The notes under the pieces are model-generated. The model was given only the letters and a program-made list of their open reading frames with translations, was not told the DNA's origin and did no database searches. 64,000 bases of DNA from Cephalotrichum gorgonifer (taxonomy: Eukaryota > Ascomycota > Sordariomycetes > Microascales > Microascaceae), in assembly GCA_900312665.1 (NCBI GenBank), contig ONZQ02000016.1, positions 533,361-597,360 on the forward strand. The letters run 5' to 3'. Within the stretch, counting starts at the first letter, position 1, and each line of letters opens with the position of its first letter. The translations under genes and the position numbers were made by a program. Below, one piece after another: positions 54,503 to 64,000 of the stretch.

Positions 54503-56752
54503 TCATATGTCATCCTCGAGGAACTTGTACGCAAACTTGAAGTCCGCTTTCCGTCGGTTCATCCTACGACACACACACACTGTTAGCAAACAAGACTCCA
54601 AATCATAGTGACGAACAACCCCTCAGGTGGGCAACAAAAACTCACCACGTGCTCTCGTAGTCGAAGAACCGGTACGTCCCCTGCTCAAACTCCTCCGTGA
54701 TGCTCTTCGGCTCCTCGTGCCGCTGGAACCACGTCTGGTACTGCTTGTGGAACCGCCAGCTCTGGTCCTTGAGCGCCTTCGCCGCCAGGTACTGCTGGTG
54801 CGTGCCCTGCTTGTAATAGAACACGTAGAACAGCGTGTCCGGGTCTATGCGCCCGTACAGCCGCGGGTCGTCGAATATCGCGAGCGGCGTCTGCGGGAAG
54901 TTGGACGCCGACGGGAAGAGCCGCACGTCCGGCCTGTACTGGCGGGGGAGGTCCGCGTCCGTGACGTCGGGCGCGTTGGTCCGGGAGACGGCCAGCATGC
55001 GCTGCGCCGCGGGCGAGGACGCAGGCGGGGGTCGCTTCCTCGTCGCCTCATACGAGTCGAGGAGATCGCTGAGGCACGCGGGGAGGTGGAACCGAGGCTC
55101 CTCCTCTTCCGTCTCTTCCTCGATCGGCTTGATCCCGTTCACTCCGTTTCCGTTTCCGTTCACGTGGGGCACTAGAAAAAACGGTACGGTTAGCAAGCTG
55201 CGAAGGACATAATGGGGCCCGGGGTGCAGTGACGGGGGAGGGGGGAGAGGAGACAAGTGATGCGAGTTCCACCCTGGAAGAATGAAGGCGACAAACCCTT
55301 CGTAGGCTCCGGCGCGACGGCTGGTGCCGCAGGCGCCTTTCCTGCCGCCCGGGATGACGACGCCTTAGCGGGCTCCGCCTTAGCCTGTGCCGGTGTCGCT
55401 TTACTCGACGCGGGTGTATGGTCCGCACTCGCAGGTTGTTGTTGCGCCGTAGGTTTCGATTCTGCGTGGGCCTGCGTTGAAGGCTGTGCCGTCGCCATGG
55501 CGGGTGAGCTTGCGGCGCTGGACCTGGCGATATGCGCCGCGACATGGGCCGGGGGCAGTGGGCTGATGACACCTCCAGTGGCTGGCGGCATGCCAGGCGG
55601 CGGTGGTAGAGGCGCGATCCCAACATTCTTCTCGGCCGCTGCTGCTGCCGCCGCGGCGGATGCGTACTTCAACCCTTCGCCCGCTGGCCTGCTCGGTAGA
55701 GACGCGGGCTTCATCGCCACGCCGCTTCCACTCCCAGAGCCGCCTGCGGGTGCGGGGGTGTGAAGGGTGGCGAGGGTTGGGAGGGGCGACTTGAGCTGTG
55801 TGGACGGACGGCGTCCACCCGCGCTGGCCATGGCGCTCTCGGCGGCGGTTCGTGGCTTCGACGATGATGGCGGCTTGATCTCGTGGTCGGGTGCGTTCTC
55901 GTCTTGCGTCGACCGCGCGTCCTCAGTCGATCCCTTCTCGCCGTCTAACGCCATGCCGAAGACCTCCTCGTCGCCGTCGAGGTCGAGGTCGTCGTACATC
56001 TCCTCATCCTCCATGAAGTCATCGTTTACGCCGTCGGAGACGTAGTACCGGATGGACTCCTCGATATCCTTGACCTGTTCGACCTCAAGGCCGCCGTTCT
56101 CGAGGGATCTGCGGATGAGTTCGAGCCTGCCCTGGTGCCACTTGTGCCTCTCTATAAGGCGCTCGATCTCGGTCACGCGCTCGGCCTTGTCCCTATTCGC
56201 CTTGCCCTTCTTCATTGTCGCTTGTATCGTTTCCTGTTCAGCCTCGAGGGCTTCGACTTGGTGCTCGAGCTCGTCAACCATGCCCGCGAGGAACTCGCCC
56301 GTCTCGACCTTTGCCTGTTCCTTGGGATCCAGCTTGGCGGCGGCCGACAGGCCTTCCTTAGAGTACGCCTTGGTCTTCATCGCCTTCTCAACTGCCTTGA
56401 ACTTTTCCATTTGCTAGGGAGGTGGTCAGCAGCGGGCCCTGCCTGCGATATGTTGACAGCGGCGGGCCTGGGGATGGGTATGCGACGATTCGCTTACCGT
56501 CTCTATCAGCCTCCGATTGTCTAGCAAACGGTCCTTATCCTTCACGTCGTTACTAGCCGCCCATGTCTTGATTTGGTCCCGCAAACGCTGCAGCTTCTTG
56601 ATTTCACGTTTTAGGTTGTCTTCAAGCTTCTCCTTCTGGGCCGGGTTGTTTGATTGCTCGATCTTGTCGTAGATGTTGTTGAACTCCTCCACACCTTCTG
56701 ACACCTTCTTGTAGCACTTCTCCACCTCTTGCATGAGCTTCCGGGACGCCAT
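54503..56752 (-). CDS. NOT3: CCR4-NOT complex subunit NOT3/NOT5
   Basis: Subunit of the deadenylase complex that shortens mRNA poly(A) tails and, in yeast Not5, reads the ribosomal E-site of slow ribosomes. It is 652 aa from exons 56752-56498, 56413-55297, 55171-54646 and 54563-54503; phases close. The N-terminal Not3 coiled-coil domain (about 1-235) begins MASRKLMQEVEKCYKKVSEG and includes KREIKKLQRLRDQIKTW and ERHKWHQGRLELI. An acidic segment (MEDEEMYDDLDLDGDEE) follows. A Pro/Ala/Ser linker with an alanine run leads to the C-terminal NOT box (about 500-652): FPSASNFPQTPLAIFDDP, RIDPDTLFYVFYYKQGTHQQYLAA, WFQRHEEP and TYRFFDYEST. The short last exon gives WMNRRKADFKFAYKFLEDDI. The intron 2 donor GTTTGT is atypical but restores frame. 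Confidence 0.95.
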
Positions 56753-57908
56753 CGTCTCGGTTTGGTCTCGGCTCTATCCCCGGGGATAGAACTCTGAGTA
56801 TGGGGTGGGTTGGGGGGAGGGACGTTCGTAGCTCGGGTCGTGTCCTATTTCGCTAGGGAGTCAGCGTCGGGTGTCGGAGGGAGCTCAGGTCGAGATCAAT
56901 TTCGAGCGTCCCGCCGACTGAATGATGTCGGTAGGAAGGACGAATGGCGGAAAGATGACTTGCCAGCTCGGGGGCACGGCGAGGAGGAGGATGACCCTAG
57001 AAACCGCGATAATTGCTATCTCGAGGCGGGCGCCCGTTTGGTCAGGTAGGGCTCGCGACCGGAGGCGATGAAGAGGAGGGGGTCGGGTAGGGAGGATTGC
57101 CTAGTCGCAAGGCGGTTGGTCGTGGATACCGGGGTCGTGGGGAGATCGAGGTGAGCTGAGTTGTTGGCTGAGCTCTTCGAGATGGTTAGTTGCTGATTCG
57201 GGCAGGTTTCTGGGTTTGGCGCCAGGTGATACAGAAGTCGATTTGAGAGCGCGGAGGAGGATTTTGGTACAGGTAGACAGATGTACCTCGGTCATGTCAC
57301 GTGCCTGTCAGTTATGTCCCAAGTCGTGTCCGGGGCAACAGCAAAATGAATATGGTACCTGAGGTGACCCACAATACTTACCGAAGGAAGGAGGGAGTAC
57401 CTCAAAATACCTAAAGGTACAGGGGCGGGAGACACATGCAGAGGCCGTCATACACGTGGTTAATTAATGGTATTAGGCGGTGGAGGAAAACCGCCTCGGT
57501 CCTCAGCTATTTTCTTGAGGCTCGGAGAAGAAGCCCGGCTTTGCGATATCTCTAGATTTAGGGATTTCCAGAGTATTCATTAAGTTTCATCCTGTATAAT
57601 ATCGCTATCATGTTCCGGCCGTAAAAGTAATAAACCTTTTCTACTCTGTAAGAGTAGAGTCTTTACATGTAATCTTTTGCAAGTAATCAGCCGCCATGCA
57701 GGCCGCTTTTTTCGTCTCTCAGCTGGTAACATCTCACATCCTTCCTTCTGTGTCCCCACAATAACTATTCACAATACATGTACTACTTGTATTCGTACCC
57801 AAAAGAGAGTCTCCGACCCAGCCGCACTCGCCGGACTAACACTTCGTACTCGCACTTACACGGGCAAAGAGACACCCACCCTGGCCTAATCTATAAACCA
57901 GAAGAAAG
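56753..57908. other. Divergent intergenic region NOT3/DTD1
   Basis: Upstream DNA of both genes. No gene recognised. AT content rises around 57400-57700. Confidence 0.5.
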
Positions 57909-58689
57909 ATGAAAGGTTTGTCAACTCCTCCTCTTATCTAACTTTCATCGTGGAACTTACACCCGGCAGCGATAATACAGAGGGTCCTATCCGCGTCGGT
58001 GACGGTCGACAAGGAGGTTGTATCATCCATAGGCAAGGGAGTCCTCGTGCTTGCCGCGGTGGCCGCCGGGGACACGGAGAAGGAGGCCGACACCCTGGCC
58101 AACAAGGTTCTCAGACTGAAACTGTGGGACGACGACAAGGGCTCGGTAGGGACTCTCGACTAAGACCAGCTGGCTGGGCAGGGCATCCGTCCTCCCCGCC
58201 GCGATCACTTTTCTGCCTGCCCGTGGCTGATACGGGATTTTTGGTGTAGTGGAAGAAGAATGTCACGGACATTGACGGCGAGATCCTCTGCGGTATGGGG
58301 AAACTCTTACACCTTCATTTTTTTTTGGTTTAAAATTGGGTCTTGTTTGCTGATATTCTACGTGTCTCAGTCTCCCAGTTCACCCTCCTAGCCAAGACCT
58401 CTAAGGGGAACAAACCCGACTTCCACCTCGCTGCCGGGCCCGAGGAGGCGAAGCGGCTCTACCACTACTTCCTGCAAAAGGTGAAGGCGGGCTACGTGGA
58501 GGAGAGGGTTAAGGATGGCAGGTTCCAGGCCATGATGGAGGTTGCGCTCGTGAACGACGGACCGGTAAGTATCTCCTCTCTTTTTTTCGGGGTGTGTTTA
58601 GTATCGAGAGAGAGGCGCTAAGATGAGATCAGGTCACATTCGAGATCGTTGCTCAGCCGAAAGTGGCGACAGACATACAGGATAAGTAG
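57909..58689 (+). CDS. DTD1: D-aminoacyl-tRNA deacylase (DTD1)
   Basis: Hydrolyses D-amino acids mischarged on tRNA, protecting translation. It is 158 aa from five exons: 57909-57915, 57970-58145, 58250-58292, 58371-58564 and 58633-58689; phases close. The first coding exon is seven nucleotides (ATG AAA G), joining to give MKAIIQRVLSASVTVDKEVV, the family's standard start. IGKGVLVLAAVAAGDT, KVLRLKLWDDD, then CVSQFTLLAKTSKGNKPDFH (the SQFTL motif) follow. The Gly-cisPro motif NDGPVTFEI, which faces the active site and gives chiral selectivity, is split by the last intron between Pro and Val. The C-terminus is short. Each exon is small, so no single open frame shows the whole gene. Confidence 0.93.
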
Positions 58690-59442
58690 ACACCAGTAGC
58701 ACAAGTGGAAGATGAAAGGTATATTATATGTAGAGAAGGAGCGGAGTAATTCTGTGTGCGGGAAGGAACGATGAACTATCTTGAACTACTGGGATACTTA
58801 CACTCGAGACGGCCAGATGGGTGGATGTGGATGTCAATGCGGCTCCTGCGTGCATATATAGATTACATGTACCGAGACTACAGCAATATATAGAAAGCGT
58901 GAAATGTCCGATGAGAAAATCTGTATTAACAATTTACAGATCCAAGTCCGTCGAGAGCCCATATCCACATACAATCCAGCATTAGTTAGTGAAGTGGCTG
59001 GCTGGCTGCTTGTAGAAGCCGAATGCAAGCGACGACCGACCCCGCCATATTTGTGTCGATTGTATTGTGCCACAGCTGAGCTCACCTAGAAGCTTCCATC
59101 GGACCCCGCCACACACAGCATTCCTCGCGTTTCCACAGCCTGCACGAGAAGCATAAGTCGCCGGCTGCCCTTGCCATCTGGATCTCAAAGAAGGACCAGC
59201 CTAGTTCTTTCCCGGTACCCAATTGGCGTCTGCAGATCCGTTTCGAAGCTTCCAATCGACGCCCTACCACTCGCACCTGCCCCGCTTTCCACCACTTCAA
59301 GTTTCCACCGCCTCCCTTCTTCGTTTTCCTTTACCACATCTCCTACAAACCAAGCGCCCGAATTTTCTTCTACCCCTTCACCCTCCCCTCCTCTTCTCAC
59401 ACTACCAAGTAAACGACACACCCACCCCACCAAACCGACACA
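58690..59442. other. Spacer DTD1 to cyclophilin-40 gene
   Basis: DTD1 3' end and the promoter and C-rich leader of the next gene. Nothing else is seen. Confidence 0.6.
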
Positions 59443-60698
59443 ATGGCCGACAAGGAGGATCCCCGCGTCTACTTTGACATCGACATCGGCGGCGAGCCCG
59501 CCGGCCGCATCACGATGCAGCTCTACGCCTCCGAGGTGCCCAAGACCGTCGAGAACTTCCGCGCTCTCTGCACCGGCGAGAAGGGCATGGGCAAGTCGGG
59601 GCATCCCCTGAGCTACAAGGGCTCCGGCTTCCACCGCATCATCAAGTCCTTCATGATCCAGGGCGGTGACTTCACGAGGGGCGACGGCACGGGCGGCGAG
59701 TCCATCTACGGCGAGAAGTTCAACGACGAGGCGTTTGTCAGGAAGCACGATAGGCCTTTCCTCCTCTCCATGGCCAATGCTGGGCCTAGTAAGTCCATTT
59801 CTCTCCCTCTTCTTCTATATTCACTCTCATTCCCCCTTCTCTCCCCTCCCTCTTCCATTCTTCCTGCAGTGTAGGAATGTACACGGTTGTTGGTAGGCGC
59901 TAACAAACCCTCCCCAAAGACACCAACGGCTCCCAGTTCTTCATCACCACCGTCCCGACCCCCCACCTCGACGGCAAGCACGTAGTCTTCGGCGAGGTCA
60001 TAGCCGGCAAGTCCCTCGTCCGCAAGATCGAGAACGCCCCCACCCTCGAGGGCGACAAGCCCAAGACGCCCATCACCATCTCCGCCTGCGGCGAGCTGCC
60101 CGCCGGCGCCACCCTCGAGGCCACCGGCTCCACGGGACCCGACGCGTACGGCGACGCGTACGAGGACTACCCCGAGGACGCCACCGAGGACGGCTCCGAG
60201 CTTCCCCCCGCGAAGATCCTCGAGATCGCGACCGCCTGCAAGGGCTACGGCAACGCCGCGCTGAAGGCGGGCGACCTCTCCGCCGCGGTGGAGAAGTACC
60301 GGAAGGGCCTGCGGTACATCAACGAGGAGCCCGACCTCTCGAAGGAGCCCAAGGAGACGGGCGAGGCTCTCAGCGCGCTGAGGTTCGTGCTGAACAACAA
60401 CTCGGCGCTCGTGCACACGAAGAAGCAGGCGTGGGACGACGCCGCGGCGTCGGCGACCAGTGCGCTGGCCGTCAATAGCCCCGCCGTGACGGCCCAGGAC
60501 AAGGCGAAGGCGTTGTTCAGGAGGGGCGTGGCGAACGTGCACAGGAAGGACGAGGACGCGGCGCTCGTGGACCTCGCGGCGGCGGCGAAGCTGGTGCCCG
60601 GGGACGCGGCGGTGCAGAGGGAGTACCTCGCGGTGAAGAAGAGGGTGGGGGACAAGGAGAATAAGCAGAAGGCTGCTATTAAGAAGTTCTTCTCTTAG
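59443..60698 (+). CDS. CPR6: Cyclophilin-40 type peptidyl-prolyl isomerase
   Basis: Hsp90 co-chaperone with prolyl isomerase activity. It is 374 aa from exons 59443-59788 and 59920-60698. The cyclophilin domain (about 8-180) has VYFDIDIGGEPAGRI, FHRIIKSFMIQGGDFT with the catalytic Arg, and GESIYGEKFNDE, MANAGPNTNGSQFFITT. Where cyclophilin A has the cyclosporin-contacting Trp, the sequence is TPHLDGKHVVFG with His, as is usual for Cyp40. The C-terminal part (about 225-365) is a three-TPR array that should clamp the Hsp90 MEEVD tail: CKGYGNAALKAGDLSAAVEKY, LNNNSALVHTKKQAWDDA and KALFRRGVANVHRKDEDAA. It ends KKFFS. The intron falls between Pro and Asn in AGPNTN. The paralogue name CPR6 versus CPR7 cannot be decided. 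Confidence 0.95.
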
Positions 60699-61368
60699 GG
60701 GGGCGTGTTTTGAGAGGCAGGTGGGGGAGTTTGGAGGGTTAACGGGTATCGAACGCAAGTGTATTCTACGAAGGAGTCAGACATGAATAAAGGAAAAAAA
60801 GTTCTACACATGATTCCCATGGCATATGTCTTCTCGTCCCTCAGCCCCCGTCCTGAGATCTCATGTTTTACGAGACTAAATGCCGAGTTCCACTGAGGAC
60901 GTGGTCGTCGACCCAAGAAATCCAGGGTACGAGGCGGGACTCATCGAGAGTATGTGGTGTTTGAATATACCCGACAAGCAAGCGCCGGGAGGGGAAATAA
61001 CAAAGAAGGGGAGAAAAACGTATTACCACACCATACTCGTAAATAGTTCTCTTTCTTTCTTTCCGAGCCTCGAGTGAAATACCGTAAATCACAAAAAAAA
61101 GGGGGGTATGAATGCCCAGTAAGTTCCATGCCCTTTCCCCCGCCTCCACCCTACCGTTGCCGTCCCTGCCCCCTTTCAACCCCCGTGCCGTTCCGTTCCA
61201 CCCTGCCTCCCACCATCCCTCTCTCCCCTTTCCGGCCACCCAAGATGCCCAAAAAAAGAGAAAGAAAATAAAAGATAGATCCCCTCCGATGCAAAAGAAC
61301 CCGATCTTACAACACCAACACCAACACCTTTCCCTCCGCATAAACCACCCCCTTTATCGTCAGCGGTT
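60699..61368. other. Convergent 3' region Cyp40 / RasGAP
   Basis: The two genes face each other across 670 bp, which should hold both 3' untranslated regions. Nothing further is seen. Confidence 0.6.
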
Positions 61369-64000
61369 TCACGACCTCTTCGGGGCGTCCGGCGAATCAC
61401 TCCTCCCCATCCTCATAATCCCGCTCAGCAACCCCCTCGTCACCCTCCCGTTCCGGCTCGACCGGAGCGTGTCCCGGCCCTCCCCCCCCGCCGCCACCGT
61501 CGCCATCGACCTCCCCCTCCCGTCTAGCCCGCCATCGCTCCCCGACGACCCGGGGGGCCTCGAGGTCGAGATCACGCCCATCTCGGGCGCGAACTCCACC
61601 ACTTCGTCGTCCCACCGCGGCGACCTTGCGGAGGCGTCTTCCTCCGCCGCGTTCGCGGAATCCCGCTCGGCCACGCGGAACGCCTCGACCTTGGCGAGCG
61701 ACTCGTCGGCCCGCTGCTGGATCGACGTGCACAGATCGTTGAAGACCATGAGGTCGTCCTCGTCCGACTCGACCTTCGCGTCAATGCCGAGCGGCATGGT
61801 TGCGCGCTGCAGCCTCGGCGACAGCGGCTCGGTCCGGAGCCCGGCGGCGGTAGGGGCGGCGGTGTGGGGCGCCGTGGGGGAGGAGCCCACGCCTGCGAGC
61901 GGGTTGGCGTCGACCCAGAACCTGACCAGCGCGGCGAAGTTCCGCGACTGGTCCACGAGGTATGGTAGCGAGGGGAATCCCTCCCTGGCCGTCGGCGACA
62001 GCCGGCCCAGAATCGTCACGGGCGTGGTGTATGACGCGGGCACGGGGTTCGTGCTGCGGTCGGCGGGGATGGAGCACACGTGGTCTATGAACTCCTTCAT
62101 CGCCCCCCTCTGCCCGCTCAGGAACTTGTTCATCGGCTCCATCCACCCCTCCTTCTGCCCGAACGTCGTCATGTTCGCGAGCGCCTGCAGCGTCTTGGCC
62201 ACCAGTGTGAGCGTACGCTGGGCCCGCGGACGCGGGAAGTCTCGCAGCAGTCCGAAGAGCTTAGGGCTCAGGATGGCCGGGCAGATGAAGCGGAGGAAGA
62301 GGAAGCCAGACACGCTCGTGTAGCTCACCGTTCGCAGGAAGTCACCGTACCGGTCCTCAGCGACGGCGCGGATGTACTTGAGGATGTGGCGCAGCTCGGG
62401 GGGTAGCCGGTTGGCGGAGCCGGCGATGCAGCGCCAAACTTCGGTGGTGATCTGGATGAGCTGGTTCCAGTGCTGTTGGAGCTCGTCGGCGTTCTGGATC
62501 CGGCTCGGGTCGATCTCACAGTCCGGGTTGAGATCGTTGATCTCGGATATCTTGTCGAGGAGGACGTCCTGGAGGTACTCCTTCCCCAGCCGCCGCATGT
62601 GGAACTCGAGTGCCTGCGTGAGGAGGGAGTTGCCGCGGAACAGTAGATTCGCCTCGCCGGTGAGCGACCTGCTCATGTCGCGCACGATCTGCTCGCGGTC
62701 GCTGGTCGACTCCAGGGACTCAGTCGATCTCAGCCTCCTGCTGAACCTGTACTTCTTGATGGCCGTCTGGTTCCCTATGCCGTCAATTTCATCCTCCACC
62801 AGCGCCATGAGCCACTCGGCCGCGGAGCCTGACACCTGGAAGATGTTGAGGAAGATCTCCGCCAGCCGCCGCAGGCCTGACGGGATGACGTCGGCAATCT
62901 GGGATGTGAGCCCCGAGGGGAAGCGGTGGAGCAGCTCCGAGAGGGGCTCGTACTCTTTTCCAAGAAGAACGGCAAGCTCCTCGTGGTGTAACCTGACCAA
63001 CATGGTGCCGATGGACTGCTGCTTGTCGTCGAGAATCTGCAGCCACTGCTCGTGGTCCTTGCCTCGCTCGAGCTCGTCCAGGGGTATGTCGACGGATCCG
63101 CACAGGATTTCGGTCGGCGCAGCTATTTTAGGAACGCTAAGAGTCGACTGTAGCCCGCTTGTTGAAGTCTCGGAGCCGCCCTCGACCCTCTTCAGGATAA
63201 CAGAGAGGTAGGGTACGCTGGGCGGCAGATTCTGGAAGCTGGAGTCTGCCCGCCAAAACGGATTCTTCGTATCGTTCATGGTACTAGTTCTCGCTCGCAC
63301 CTCGCCGTCTAATATTACTTCAGCCAAGTAGTTGCCCACGACGTTTTCTCTGGTGTCACCCCTCGTCACGGGGACATCGAACGGTGGGAACGTCCTCGAC
63401 CGCATTTTCGCCTCCGTCACGCGGAGTGCGAGGGACTTTTCGATACGGAAAACCCCACTGCTGTCCTTCGAGTTCGTGTCCGTCATCTCGACGATGCCGT
63501 CTTTGCTCTTGGGATCGAGGCGGTAGAGGTCGGGAACGGCAAAGGCGCGGAGCAAGACGTACCACACCTCGAAGTGAACCCTCGTCTCGAGGGCTATGTA
63601 TACGGGCCTAAAGATAGATAACTGTGTAGAAGTGGTGGCGTAGATAGGGAAAATTGAAATGCAGAACTCCTGGTCGAGGACGGTCCTGTCTAGCGGCTGT
63701 ATCGCGCTCCGCGACAGCTGCGAGAGCTCGATGACGGAGAGGATAGAGCTGTCGGTCTCCGTAAGGAGCTTCAGTTCCCCGTTGTCCTGTAGGATGCACG
63801 ATACCCACCGCCAAGCCGTAGTCGGCGAGCGCAGGTCTCGGGTGGACGGCCGCTTGACTATCGCGCGCGGCGTCATGGCGAGCCCCTTGTCCCACAGCAT
63901 AACCCTTCCGACCTTGATGATGCTCGTAGGCTTCACGTTCTGCCCGTTGGAGGATGTATGCCGCTGTAGCTCGGGTCGAGTGGGCGCCACAGGGCTCGTC
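61369..64000 (-). CDS. RasGAP with C2 domain, BUD2-like (5' end outside window)
   Basis: Speeds GTP hydrolysis by a Ras-family GTPase; yeast Bud2 acts on Rsr1 in polarity. The frame is open to the window edge with no ATG near 63990 (the codon there is GTG), so the protein is N-terminally incomplete; 873 residues are seen. A PH-like region (VSCILQDNGELKLLTETD to RVHFEVWYVLLRAFAVPDLYRLD) is followed by a C2-like domain (LAEVILDGEVRARTSTMNDTKNPFWRADSS). The RasGAP domain follows: the arginine finger in NLLFRGNSLLTQALEFHMRRLGKEYLQ, then GFLFLRFICPAILSPKLFGL, then ALANMTTFGQKEGWMEPMN. The disordered, Gly- and Arg-rich tail lacks a RasGAP_C domain, which argues for Bud2-like rather than IQGAP- or GapA-like. 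A 121-residue frame at 61781-62146 in another register is a shadow. Confidence 0.9.
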   Translation of the reverse strand, partial: TSPVAPTRPELQRHTSSNGQNVKPTSIIKVGRVMLWDKGLAMTPRAIVKRPSTRDLRSPTTAWRWVSCILQDNGELKLLTETDSSILSVIELSQLSRSAIQPLDRTVLDQEFCISIFPIYATTSTQLSIFRPVYIALETRVHFEVWYVLLRAFAVPDLYRLDPKSKDGIVEMTDTNSKDSSGVFRIEKSLALRVTEAKMRSRTFPPFDVPVTRGDTRENVVGNYLAEVILDGEVRARTSTMNDTKNPFWRADSSFQNLPPSVPYLSVILKRVEGGSETSTSGLQSTLSVPKIAAPTEILCGSVDIPLDELERGKDHEQWLQILDDKQQSIGTMLVRLHHEELAVLLGKEYEPLSELLHRFPSGLTSQIADVIPSGLRRLAEIFLNIFQVSGSAAEWLMALVEDEIDGIGNQTAIKKYRFSRRLRSTESLESTSDREQIVRDMSRSLTGEANLLFRGNSLLTQALEFHMRRLGKEYLQDVLLDKISEINDLNPDCEIDPSRIQNADELQQHWNQLIQITTEVWRCIAGSANRLPPELRHILKYIRAVAEDRYGDFLRTVSYTSVSGFLFLRFICPAILSPKLFGLLRDFPRPRAQRTLTLVAKTLQALANMTTFGQKEGWMEPMNKFLSGQRGAMKEFIDHVCSIPADRSTNPVPASYTTPVTILGRLSPTAREGFPSLPYLVDQSRNFAALVRFWVDANPLAGVGSSPTAPHTAAPTAAGLRTEPLSPRLQRATMPLGIDAKVESDEDDLMVFNDLCTSIQQRADESLAKVEAFRVAERDSANAAEEDASARSPRWDDEVVEFAPEMGVISTSRPPGSSGSDGGLDGRGRSMATVAAGGEGRDTLRSSRNGRVTRGLLSGIMRMGRSDSPDAPKRS

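Noticed and set aside
1..64000. CRISPR arrays, insertion sequences, intact transposons, prophage or secondary-metabolite cluster
   Set aside because: No regularly spaced identical repeats, no transposase, reverse transcriptase or integrase motifs, and no PKS or NRPS domains are visible; the window is fungal nuclear DNA.

Overview
This window looks like nuclear DNA of a filamentous ascomycete, most likely a Pezizomycotina member close to Sordariomycetes. The genes are monocistronic and lie on both strands. Most introns are 50-140 nt, with GTRNGT-type donors, CTRAY branch points and YAG acceptors. Coding regions are rich in G/C at third positions, and intergenic spacers are long and gene-poor. 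No species can be named from the sequence alone.

Layout: 0-5.2 kb, spacer with diverged tandem repeats. 5.2-6.9 kb (-), choline-phosphate cytidylyltransferase. 9.1-13.0 kb (-), HRP1-type mRNA 3'-processing factor whose 1.95-kb intron encloses a same-strand ORF. 14.9-17.3 kb (+), GYP1-type TBC RabGAP. 17.8-20.0 kb (-), MPP10. 21.5-25.8 kb (+), CBM48 protein of the CRP1/MDG1 family, split by a 2.16-kb intron holding a run of hairpins. 27.1-28.9 kb (+), NASP/Hif1/Sim3 histone chaperone. 30.6-32.4 kb (-), glutamine synthetase. 32.4-41.3 kb, gene-poor block with one lineage-type ORF. 41.3-43.3 kb (-), RNF10/Mag2 RING ligase. 44.7-48.8 kb (+), MRC1/claspin. 49.1-50.3 kb (-), dCMP deaminase. 51.0-53.3 kb (+), ATG7. 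54.5-56.8 kb (-), CCR4-NOT subunit NOT3/5. 57.9-58.7 kb (+), D-aminoacyl-tRNA deacylase. 59.4-60.7 kb (+), cyclophilin-40. 61.4-64.0 kb (-), RasGAP, cut by the window edge.

The set is essentially housekeeping: lipid synthesis, mRNA processing and decay, rRNA processing, translation quality control, chromatin, DNA replication checkpoint, nucleotide supply, autophagy, vesicle traffic and Ras signalling. I see no secondary-metabolite cluster, intact transposon, tRNA or CRISPR. Several genes form divergent pairs with shared upstream regions: HRP1/GYP1, MPP10/CRP1, Mag2/MRC1, DCD1/ATG7 and NOT3/DTD1. MRC1 (replication checkpoint) and DCD1 (dTTP precursor supply) are neighbours with related S-phase roles, though nothing shows co-regulation.

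The unusual parts are structural. There are two giant introns (normal introns here are about 100 nt), one with a nested ORF and one with a hairpin cascade. Several micro-exons occur, including an ATG-only coding exon in glutamine synthetase, a 7-nt first coding exon in DTD1 and a 10-nt exon in GYP1. A structured locus lies at 13.8-14.0 kb, and a family of short hairpin repeats lies at 4.1-4.5 kb. Gene models were spliced by eye. Reading-frame phases were checked by arithmetic and all close, but there is no transcript evidence.
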